Below are positions 53,885 to 62,693 of a stretch of 64,000 nucleotides of DNA, piece after piece. This DNA is from JACVRW01 sp963846505 (lineage in GTDB: Bacteria; Actinomycetota; Thermoleophilia; Solirubrobacterales; Thermoleophilaceae): assembly GCA_963846505.1 (NCBI GenBank), contig CAWJWD010000004.1, positions 1,054,001 to 1,118,000 on the forward strand, given 5' to 3'. The notes beneath the pieces were generated by a model. It was not told the origin of the DNA and made no database searches. It worked only from the letters and a program-made list of their open reading frames with translations. Position numbers and translations under genes: made by a program. How positions within the stretch are numbered: position 1 is the stretch's first letter; each line of letters starts with the position of its first letter.

Positions 53885-55141
53885 TCAGTGCACGGTTCTC
53901 ACCTTCTTCTGCATGTAGTCCATCAGCAGGTATTGCCCAAGCGTGTAAGGCGTCGTGAAGTAGGCTTTGCCGCGGCACATTTCAGTGACCTTCTTCACGA
54001 AGCTGACCAGATCAGGATCGCGCGCCAGCATGAAGGTGTTGATCAGGATGCCGGACTTGCGGCAGTTGGCGACTTCCTTGAGCGTCTCGCCCACCACGTG
54101 AGGATCGAGGCCAAAAGCGTTCTTGTAAATGCGCCCGTCTTCCTTGGTTAACGCCGAGGGCTTGCCATCCGTGATCATGATGATTTGTTTCATGTCTTTG
54201 CGCTGCCGTGCCAGAACGCGCTGCGCCATCCGCAAACCCTCGCGAGTGTTGGTGTAGTACGGACCCACCTGCACGCGTGCCAACTGGCTGAGCGGCACCT
54301 CCTCGGCGGAGTCGTGGAACAGCACCAGGTTCAGCGTGTCGCCGGGATACTGCGTGCGGATGAGATGCGACAGCGCCATCGCCACGCGCTTGGCCGGAGT
54401 GAAGCGGTCTTCACCATAGAGAATCATGCTGTGGCTGCAGTCCAGCATCAGCACCGTGGCGCAGGAGCTGAGATACTCGGTCTGGTGAATCATCAGATCC
54501 CGATAGTCCACCTTGAGCGGCGTGCCCAGTCCCTCGCGCTGCACGGCACTGAGCAACGTGGCGCTGACATCCAGGTTCAGCGTGTCGCCAAACTCGTAGG
54601 CCTTCGAGGCTCCGCTGGTTTCGATTCCGCTCGACAAGTCGCGCGTGTCGTGACGGCCCATGTGGCTCTTTCCCAGCGACCCCAGCAAGTCCTTGAGCGC
54701 CTTGAACCCCAGAAAATCGATGCCCTTGTTGGTCAGTTCAAACCGCACCTGGCCCGGTTCCAGGTCTTCAAATCCCTGCCCTGGGAATTGGCCTTCTTGT
54801 TCGGAAGAGGACTCGTCCGTGAACGAAACGTAGCCCTCTTGAAGCAGCTTCTGGATTAACGCGTCAACGAGCTCGGAGAGCTTTGCGTCCTGCTCTTCCG
54901 GCGACATCTCCATCAGCTTCTCCATCATTTCGTCCGGCAGCAAACCCTGATTCAGCAGCGCGTCCATGATGGCGTCGCGCAAATCTTGAAGATTGTGCTC
55001 CTGCCCGAGTTCGGAATAGCCATAGCGATCGTTGGAGAAGCCGCTCTGCAGCAGGTAGTCGGAGAGCTTGTTCAGCAGGTCTTCGAGGCTGAGCGAATCC
55101 CAATCGAAGCCCGTGTATTTGGAGTATTTGATCGACTTCAT
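53885..55141 (-). CDS. VWA-domain protein
   Basis: The 418-residue protein has a helical N-terminal half and a C-terminal von Willebrand factor A domain. The metal-ion-dependent adhesion site reads MLDCSHSM (DxSxS), followed by VLFHDSAEEVPL and IMITDGKPSAL. The arrangement matches VWA proteins that work with MoxR-type AAA ATPases in acidobacteria. No MoxR gene is present in this window; it may lie further along the original genome. There is no signal peptide. Confidence 0.85.
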   Translation of the reverse strand: MKSIKYSKYTGFDWDSLSLEDLLNKLSDYLLQSGFSNDRYGYSELGQEHNLQDLRDAIMDALLNQGLLPDEMMEKLMEMSPEEQDAKLSELVDALIQKLLQEGYVSFTDESSSEQEGQFPGQGFEDLEPGQVRFELTNKGIDFLGFKALKDLLGSLGKSHMGRHDTRDLSSGIETSGASKAYEFGDTLNLDVSATLLSAVQREGLGTPLKVDYRDLMIHQTEYLSSCATVLMLDCSHSMILYGEDRFTPAKRVAMALSHLIRTQYPGDTLNLVLFHDSAEEVPLSQLARVQVGPYYTNTREGLRMAQRVLARQRKDMKQIIMITDGKPSALTKEDGRIYKNAFGLDPHVVGETLKEVANCRKSGILINTFMLARDPDLVSFVKKVTEMCRGKAYFTTPYTLGQYLLMDYMQKKVRTVH

Positions 55142-55150
55142 AGTAGAGGT

Positions 55151-55204
55151 TACAGGGGACAGGGCACAGGTGACAGCACGCTTCTCTGTACCCTGTCCCC
55201 TGTA
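55151..55204. repeat. 14-bp inverted repeat between VWA and glcF genes
   Basis: TACAGGGGACAGGG (55151-55164) and CCCTGTCCCCTGTA (55191-55204) are perfect arms with 26 bases between. The motif itself is built of ACAGG units. It could be a terminator for glcF-strand transcripts or a mobile repeat unit. Confidence 0.6.
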
Positions 55205-55206
55205 GC

Positions 55207-56509
55207 CTATCCCCTATAGGCTTGGTCCAGCAATTCCACGGGGTGCATCACCTTCATTTGGTCAAGCCCTGCCTGCCGGAGACCGTGAGCGATCTGCAGC
55301 ATGCAACCTGGGTTTCCAGTCGCCACGACGTCCGCCGTGGTGGTGCGGATGTCATCAATCTTCCGTTGCAGGATGCGCATGGAGAGCTCGTAGTTGGTGA
55401 TGTTGTAAATTCCAGCGCTGCCGCAACATTGCTCAGGGGTGGACAGTTCCACCAGTTCCAAGCCCGGAATGCTTCGCAGAACATTGCGTGGCGGACGGCT
55501 CACCTTCATCGCGTGCAGCAGGTGGCAAGGATCATCGTAAGCGACACGCAGCTTCAGCTCTCCAGGTCTTGCCAGGCTAGGAAGCCCGTCCAGGAACGAG
55601 GCAATGTCTTTCACCTTCTGGCTGAAGCGCGTTGCCCGCTCCGCAAATTCCTTGTCGTCGGCGAGCAGCATGCCGTACTCCTTCAGCTTGGCGCCACAGC
55701 CCGAGGCATTGGAAATGACGGCATCAACCTCAGCCTGTTCAAAGGCGACGATATTCTTCTTCGCCAACTCGCGAGCTGTATCCATGATGCCGGCATGGCA
55801 GTGCAAAGCAGCGCAACAAACCTGATCTCCAGGCACGACCACGTCGCAACCGTTCCGCTGCAACACCCGGATGGTGGCCTGATTGATGTCTCCAAAAATT
55901 TCATTCATCACGCAGCCGGTCATGACTGCGACGCGGAATTTCTTCTCTCCCTGTGCCGGGAAGACGGAGCCAAGGGCAACGTGGTGCTTCCTGTTCCGGA
56001 TGTCCGGCAGCAACTGCTCCAGCCCGGCCAGATGCCCGGGAAAAAGTTTGAGAATGCCCAGGCCTCGCACCAGCTTCTGTAATCCGCTGCGTTGATACCA
56101 TCGCAGCAGGTCGAAGTTCAGCCGCAGCAAACGCCGCGACGGAAACATCGTCTTGAAAATGAAGGAGCGGAACCATTGCACCCAGAAGGGGCGGCGAGGC
56201 GCTGTGCTCAATGACCTCACGCGCTTTCTCCACCAGTTCCCCGTAAGGCACACCGGAAGGGCAAGCCGATTCGCATCCGCGGCAGTCCAGGCAAGCGGAG
56301 ATGTGTTGGACGAAGCTTTCGGAAACCGGCATCACGCCGCGCTGCTGGGCGCGCATCAGGTAAATCCGGCCCCGCGGCGAATCGGCTTCACGGCCCAGCT
56401 CGATGTACGTGGGACAAGCCTGCAGGCAAAGGCCGCAGTGGATGCACTCGGGCGTGAGGTCAGCCCGGCTGGGTGAGGTTTTTGCAGCAGTTGGAGCAGA
56501 AAGAGACAT
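55207..56509 (-). CDS. glcF: Glycolate oxidase iron-sulfur subunit GlcF (frameshifted)
   Basis: The protein of about 430 residues has two 4Fe-4S motifs at its start (CIHCGLCLQACP, CLDCRGCESACPSG) and two CCG-type domains later (QVCCAALHCHAG; EQCCGSAGIYN; DPCHLLHAM). It passes electrons from the flavoprotein subunits to the quinone pool. One indel near 56205 breaks the frame after AREVIEHS. The gene is third in glcD-glcE-glcF, on the minus strand. Its start ATG lies at 56509. Confidence 0.9.
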
Positions 56510-56793
56510 GGTTTGGTTTTGGGCTATCGAATGACCGAGGCTGAGTCAGAGCCTCGCGCCCTCAGTATGCCACGCGAGTTATTAGCGGACATCGCGCGTT
56601 TTCCACGTTTTGGAGGCACCTACGGATAGCAGATACGAGTCTCAACTTGACAAGCACACTCATCTGCTCCAGATGGCGCGACGCAAACTCCAGCGAAAGG
56701 TCTTCATCCGACAAGCACTCAGGCCTGGCGGCTCATTTGCATCCCAGAGCGGATCCTGCTGTCAGCTTCAGTCAGTCTCGAGTACTCGCGATA
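56510..56793. other. Intergenic gap between glcE and glcF
   Basis: This 284-base stretch has no supported gene and no obvious hairpin. Reading frames here are short and without family signal. Its presence means glcF is not tightly coupled to glcE. Confidence 0.5.
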
Positions 56794-58106
56794 CTACACC
56801 ACAAAGCGCCCAGGGTTCAGAATACCACGCGGATCATACTGCTGGCGGATTTGCTGCATCAATGCTCTGTCCTTGAAGTCATATCCCCAGACGTCGATTC
56901 CAGCTTTCAAGGATGCAGGAGCCGACTCCACAATCACCGTGCCCCGCGAGGGCTTCAACTCTGCCCGCAGAGTTCTGAAGCTGCTTGGACGAACTGCGAA
57001 GGTGCCGAGGCAGATTCCTCAAACGCCAGGTAAGCCCGAATGACGCCGCTTCCCGCGTGGGCTTTCAGCCGCAGTTCGGCATTCAAATCTTTCCTCAGCG
57101 TTTCCAAACGTTCAGCCATTGCGGCAACCTGATTCGGCAAACAATTGAGTTTCAGCTTCACATTCAAAGCGGGTTGCTCGAGCCAGGCACGATCCTCGCG
57201 CAGCATCTGCCAGACGAGCGCCTGTTCGCCGGCGTCGCTGACAATCACTCCTTGCGCGGTTAGCCCGTCCCAAAGCTTCTCCAACTGTTCCACCTGCCAT
57301 TGCACCGAGTTCTCGACGTCCCCAAAGCGAAGAACCAGCGGCATATCCGGGTTCGCCTTGCGTCAAACTCAGAGAATGATTCACGAATTCCAGCGCAGCG
57401 GGATTCAGCAATTCCACAGCAGCCGGCAAAAGCGGAGAACTCAAAAGTTTGGCCAGCGCCTGCGCTGCCTCTGCAGGCCTCTTCATTTTACCGACTACGG
57501 TTTTCTCAGACGGTGGCAGCGGCTTCAGCTTGAAATAGAAGTCCAGCAGCACGCCCAAGGTGCCGAAGGCCCCGGTGTACAGCTTGCACATGTCGTAGCC
57601 GGTGACATTCTTCACGACCCGCGATCCGAACTTCGTCCACGCCCCATCGGGTTGAATGAGGCTAATACCAATCAGATAGTCACGAATCGTCCCGTGGGAA
57701 AAGCGAAGCGGCCCGGAGTCGTGGCTGGAGACGATGCCTCCCATCGTGGCCATGTCCTGCCAGGGAGGGTCAACGGGAAGACAAAGGCCATCTTGCGCCA
57801 ACCGTGCCTGCAAGGTAGCCAAGGCGACAGCCGCTCTGCACTTTCACCACGAGATCCTGCGGTTCGAATTCGAGAATCTGATTGAAGTGCTCCAGCGACA
57901 ACGCCACATCGAACTTTTTGAGAGGCATTCCCAATATGTTGCTTGCTGCCAGAGCCAAAGGGCACGACCGCCCAGTTCTGGACGTTGGCTTCCTTCAGCA
58001 GCGCTCCAGCTTCTTCGGCCGTCAGAGGCGCGACAACCCGCTCTGGATGCAGCCCGTCAACGGCGAATCGCGACGCGACCGCTGCTTCAGTGGTTGAAGT
58101 GATCAT
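56794..58106 (-). CDS. glcE: Glycolate oxidase FAD-binding subunit GlcE (multiply frameshifted)
   Basis: The protein of about 437 residues has the FAD_binding_4 domain (PLTAEEAGALLKEAN; VVPFGSGSK; HDSGPLRFSHGTIRDYLIG) and a C-terminal end VWGYDFKDRALMQQIRQQYDPRGILNPGRF. It is the shorter flavin subunit of glycolate oxidase. At least four indels break it, near 57935, 57818, 57355 and 56980. The stop TAG lies at 56794-56796. Removing the indels restores the whole family pattern. Confidence 0.85.
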
Positions 58107-58176
58107 TGTTGGACAGGGCTTGCACTCGTTGAACCTTGGCTCAGGCTTGGCTCTGGGTAATGTTTCGGGGCTGTCA

Positions 58177-58307
58177 AGTCTCCCTTAGGAAAGGGAGACT
58201 GTAGCACTCGCGAAGCGAGTGCCCAGGAGGTTAGTTGTCGCAGAGATTCGTACGACCCATTCAGGACAACCCCCTGCGCCTTCGGCGCTGCCCCCTTTAT
58301 AAGGGGG
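58177..58307. repeat. Cluster of three hairpins between glcD and glcE
   Basis: AGTCTCCCTT/AAGGGAGACT (58177-58200, 4-base loop), GCACTCGC/GCGAGTGC (58204-58222, 3-base loop) and CCCCCTT/AAGGGGG (58291-58307) lie within 131 bases. The gap 58107-58315 holds no gene. This looks like a REP-type or miniature mobile element sitting in an operon. Confidence 0.6.
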
Positions 58308-58315
58308 ATTTCTTT

Positions 58316-59811
58316 TCAAAACCGGACCATTTCATCAACCTCTTTGTACTTCTGATCCGCTGCGTCCAAGAGGTTCTTCGGCATCTCGCCACAGCCGCGG
58401 CGCATCGGGAAAATCTTGCTGGGATTCGCCAGATTCTGAGGATTGAAGACCGTCTTCAGCTGCTGCATCACGTCCAGTTCCTTCTCCGAGAAGAACAGCG
58501 CCATGAACTCCTGCTTCTCCAGGCCAATGCCATGTTCTCCACTCAGCGCGCCGCCGACTTCCACGCAGCGCCGCAGAATGTCTCCGGCCAGGCTAAGCAC
58601 CTTGTCTTTGGCATCGGGCTGACTGGCATCGTACAGGATAATGGGATGAAGATTGCCGTCGCCCGCATGAAACACATTCGCCATGCCCAGCCCGTACTTC
58701 CGGCCCAGCGCATCGATCTCCGCCAGCACCTCAGGCAGTTTGCTGCGAGGAATCACGCCATCCATCGTGTAGTAGTTCGCGCTGATCCGTCCGTACGCGC
58801 CAAAAGCATTCTTGCGCGCTGCCCAAAGTTTCTTGCGTTCGACGTCGTCTTTCGCAATTCGAATTTCCCGCGCGTTGTTGGCCCGAATCACCTCGACCAC
58901 CCGCTCCATCTGCTGCTCGATGCCGGCTTCGAGACCATCCACTTCAATCAAGCAGCACAGCTTCGGCATCTTTGGGAATTCCCGTGGCGTAAACGCCGGC
59001 TTCGATGGCCTGGATGGTGTTGCTGTCAATCATCTCCAACGCGGCCGGTACAATGCCGCGTGCGATAATGCCGGAGACGGTCCGCGTGGCATCCGCCACG
59101 GAATCGTAAACGGCCAGCATCGTCTTCACGGCCGGCGGCGCATAGAGCAGCCGCACAGTTGCCTTGGTCACCGTTCCGAATGTTCCCTCCGACCCCACGA
59201 AAGCGCCCACCAGATCGTACCCTACGAAGTCGCCGGCCGCCGTCCCGAGTTCGTAAACCTCCGCGTCGGGTAACACGACTTCCAGTGCCATCACGTGATT
59301 GGTCGTCACGCCATACTTCAACGTGTGCGGCCCGCCGGAGTTCTCGGCCACGTTGCCGCCGATCGTAGAGACCATCTGACTGGAAGGATCGGGCGCATAG
59401 TAGAAATTTTTCTTCTTGGCAGCCTGGGTCAGATGGAGGTTCACGACGCCCGGTTCGACGGTCGCCATGCGGTTTTCGAAGTCAAGGCTCAGAATGCGTT
59501 TCATCCTGGAGAACTCCAGGATGATGCCTCCTTCCGCTGCAATCGCGCCGCCGCTCAGGCAGGTCCCGGCGCCACGCGGTAGAAAGGGCATTTTATGCCG
59601 CTGTGCCACCGCCATGATCTTGACGACATCCTCAGTGCAGGTCGGGAAGACAACAAAATCCGGCAGCCTCGGATGCAGCGTCAATCCATCGCACTCGTAA
59701 ACGATCAATTCGTCTGGCGTGTGCTAACACCCACTCGCTGCCAACAATGGAAGCCAGTTCACGCCGAACTGAGTCCCGCAAGGAAGCTGTGATCGTCGAA
59801 GGTGCATTCAT
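58316..59811 (-). CDS. glcD: Glycolate oxidase subunit GlcD (frameshifted)
   Basis: The protein of about 497 residues is an FAD-linked oxidase. It has the FAD_binding_4 domain with FLPRGAGTCLSGGAIAAEGGI, PGVVNLHLTQA and GGNVAENSGGPHTLKYGVT. The C-terminal FAD-oxidase domain has FHAGDGNLHPII, GALSGEHGIGLEKQEFM and FNPQNLANPSKIFP. It oxidises glycolate (or lactate) to glyoxylate. Indels near 59735 and 58990 break the frame. The ATG is at 59811. It is the first gene of the glc cluster. Confidence 0.9.
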
Positions 59812-60260
59812 AGAGCGGTCATTATAGCTCAGGCTTTCCGGAGGCTGCAGAGATTCTGAAGGATATGGGTTGCCTCCCTGAGATGATATCGCGTGGACAA
59901 ACACGGATCGGCGAAGCAGAATAAAGATCACATGGAGCAATTTAACTCTCGCCGACCGACCTAGTGGAGCACGTTCGGCAAGCCCCGCAGCCAATTCAGA
60001 ACGCGGGAGCTGCTGCCCTCAGCGGTGATGTCTCTTGCCCCTCAAGTCGCCGCTGTTTCTGACTGGAAATGGTCTTCGGCAAATCCGCAATACCAAAGAT
60101 TCCTGACTCGACGATGGCCCTGGGAATTTAAGAATTGAGGGAGGGAACTAAACAAACGTGGGAGCCGCTGTGCTCAGCGGCGATCGGTCCCAGCGAATGG
60201 ACAGTGGCTTCCACGTTCTCATGTCAACTGAACTTCATTGAAGGACTTGGTGCCTGAGCT
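59812..60260. other. Intergenic region with two related short repeats
   Basis: No supported gene lies here. Two related elements are visible: GGGAGCTGCTGccctCAGCGG (60005-60025) and GGGAGCCGCTGtgctCAGCGG (60160-60180). Each forms a small hairpin. They look like members of a dispersed repeat family of this genome. Confidence 0.5.
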
Positions 60261-60832
60261 TCAATCACCCAGCTCAAACGTGAACATGCTGTTGCCTGCT
60301 GCGATCGCTATCACCTGCTTCCCCTGACTCTGATAGCTGATCGGATTCGTTCGGATAATACCGCCAAGGTTCTGCCGCCAGACTTCGCGGCCGTTGGTGG
60401 CATCGAGCGCGAAGAGATGACCTTCGTCGCTGCCTCCAAACACCAATTGCCCAGCCGTTGAGAGGAGTCCTGCCCAAGGTTTGGTGTGTAGCTTGTACTC
60501 CCAAAGACGATCTCCGGTTTTTGGATTCAAAGCTCGGATGGCGCCGTGACCCGGGTCATCCGGAAGATCGATCAACGGAGTGCTGCCAATGTAGCGGTTG
60601 CCTGGGCTGTACTCCTGCTCGCCTTTTCGATAGAGGCCTTGGTTCTCCCAAACAGCCACGTAGAGCAGCTTGGTCAACGGACTGTAGCTTGGCGAAAACC
60701 AATTGGTTGCGCCTTGCACTCCCGGCCAGACGTAAGTCCCTTCCGGTGAAGGGTCGATGTTGGGCAGCCGGATGGGCCGACCTTTTTCATCGAGACCCTT
60801 GGCCCAAGTCTGCGTCGCGAACGCTTTTCCCT
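60261..60832 (-). pseudogene. PQQ-dependent dehydrogenase, C-terminal fragment
   Basis: The last ~190 residues of a quinoprotein alcohol or glucose dehydrogenase are visible. They contain WFSPSYSPLTKLLYVAVW, GAIRALNPKTGDRLWEYKL and VFGGSDEGHLFALDATNGREVW, the tryptophan-docking blades of the PQQ propeller. The N-terminal part is missing: an in-frame TAG and foreign sequence appear at about 60,832. The cut lies at a junction with a sulfatase gene. Confidence 0.8.
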
Positions 60833-60852
60833 AGACATCTTCCGACCGGTGC

Positions 60853-61137
60853 AGATTGCTGAAACGGATACTGGCCGGTGAAGAGGCTGGCATGCGACGG
60901 CAGGGTGACGACCGCATGCGCGTGCGCGAAGTCGAAGCGCACGCCTTCTGTCGCGAGGCGATCGAGCGCGGGCGTCTCGGCCGACCCGCCGTACGAGCCC
61001 AGCGCATCGGCCCGCAGCGTGTCGATCGTGATCAGGAGCACGTTCTGGCCGGGGATCGCGCGCAGATCGGCCGTCTCCGCTCGGCCGCCGCACGACATCA
61101 GCGCGGCGGCGCTCAGGAGGAGGGCTACACGCGCCAT
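60853..61137 (-). pseudogene. Sulfatase/arylsulfatase-like protein, N-terminal fragment
   Basis: From ATG 61137 the protein begins with a lipoprotein-type signal (LLLSAAALMSCGG) and then the sulfatase core start: NVLLITIDTLRADALGSYGG, TPALDRLATEGVRFDFAHA and TLPSHASLFTGQYPFQ. The metal-binding Asp-Thr pair is present. The frame ends within the next codons, where the PQQ-dehydrogenase sequence starts. Similar proteins with TPR tails occur in Acidobacteriota. Confidence 0.78.
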
Positions 61138-61142
61138 GGCTA

Positions 61143-61214
61143 ATGGCTGAGGGCTAATGGCATATGGTCCATGGACCATTTTCCCTATGCCATTAGCGGT
61201 AAGCCATCAGCCAT
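61143..61214. repeat. Nested inverted repeats
   Basis: ATGGCTGA/TCAGCCAT (61143-61150, 61207-61214), AATGGCATA/TATGCCATT (61156-61164, 61186-61194) and the 12-bp palindrome GGTCCATGGACC (61166-61177) are nested. The element touches the stop codon of the M20 gene and could end transcription from it. Confidence 0.6.
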
Positions 61215-62487
61215 GACGTCATCGCGCTCAGCGTTGCGCCAGCGCGATCGTCACCAGCATGCGCGTGCTGCGTGCCCATCCACGAGTCGGTCGTGTCGAA
61301 CGATTCGGTCAGCGCGTGCGCTTCGCGGCCGCGCCCTCCGCCGCCGATCGTGATCGCGGGAATCTTCATGCTCATCGGGATGTTCGAGTCGGTCGACCCT
61401 TCGCCGAGATTCGCGCTGAACCCGAGCACGGTGGCGGCCGAGAGGCCGGCCCGCACGATCGGCGAGTTCTCCGGCGTCGACCCCGCCGGGCCGGTCGCCG
61501 ACCAGCTCTTTGACCACCGTGATCATGCCGGGCTTGCGCCCAGCGCTGGTTCTCCTCGGCGACCGCGGCGTCCACCGCCTTCTGGAACCCGGCGTCGACC
61601 GCGGCCAGCGAGGCCGGGATCCGACGATCGCATGTCGACCTCCATCCAGCCCTCGAACGGGATCGAGTTGACCGAGGTGCCGCCGCCGACGCGGCCGACG
61701 TTGAAGGTCGTCTTCGGCGTCTTCGGCACCTGCATCTCCTCGATCTTCGCGATCGCGCGTCCCATCGCGCCGATCGGGTTGGCGAGGCCGAACGCGCCGA
61801 AGCTGTGGCCGCCGGGCCCCTTGAACGTGACGCGGTAGCGATGGCTGCCGACCGCGACGTTGGTGACGTGCACGCCGGTGCCGTCGATCGACACGAAGCG
61901 ATCGATCTGATCTTTCAGCGTCACGCGGAACAGCTCTTTCATGCCGCGCAGATCGCCGAGCCCTTCTTCGCCGACATTCGCGACGAAGGTGATCGTCCCG
62001 GGCGTCTGCACCTTCGCCTTCTTCATCTCGCGCGCGATCGCGACGATCACCGCCAGGCCGCGGCAGTCGTCGCCGATCCCCGGCCCATGGAGCACGGTGC
62101 CCTCACGCTTCACTTTCACGTCCGTGCCTTCCGGAAAGACCGTGTCGAGATGCGCCGCAATCACGACGCGCGGGCGCGGCGCGCGCGCCCGGATAGTCGC
62201 CGAGCACGTTCCCGACCTTGTCGACGCGCACGTTCTGCAGGCCGAGCTGCTCGAACACGCGCTTCAACTCCTGTCCGCGCACCTCTTCCTTGAATGGCGG
62301 CGCCGGGATCTCGCAGATGCGGATCTGGTCGGCGATCGTCTGCGCCTCGGTTGCCTTCGCCGCCTCCAGCGCGGCCTTGACCGCGGGGTCCTTCAGAAGG
62401 TCGGCCGCAGACGGCGCCTCCTGGGCGTAGGCCGACACCCGTCGCCAGCGCCAGCACCAGCCCACCCATCGCAGCGAATCGCAGCAC
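61193..62487 (-). CDS. M20-family peptidase (multiply frameshifted)
   Basis: The protein of about 430 residues has a signal peptide and then M20/PepT-like parts: QIRICEIPAPPFKEEVR; MIAAHLDTVFPEGTDV; GPGIGDDCRGLAVIVAIA; FVANVGEEGLGDLRGM; and GGGGRGREAHALTESFDT near the end. The His-Asp and Asp ligands and the Glu-Glu pair of the zinc site are present. Indels occur near 62430, 62190, 61610, 61540 and 61490. The GTG at 62487 follows GGAGGTG. It would cleave small peptides outside the cytoplasm. Confidence 0.82.
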
Positions 62488-62693
62488 AGACACCTCCGGA
62501 CAGGAATCGTAACTGCAGAACTGTCCTGAGTATCGCAAGGCGGTACGAACAGCCGCCGCGGCACAATCCAATTACCCGTATCGACGCGCTCGCGACTGAC
62601 GAAAATGCGGTCAACATTTCGTGCTCAAAAGCGCGACAGACCCGATATTCTGACGGGCACAGATTCCGTTGGCTTTTCTTGGAGGAGGTTACC

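Noticed and set aside
48431..60850. Horizontal transfer of an acidobacterial island into an actinobacterium
   Set aside because: No mobility genes or att-like repeats lie at the borders, and genes are cut on both sides of each join. Misassembly explains this more simply.
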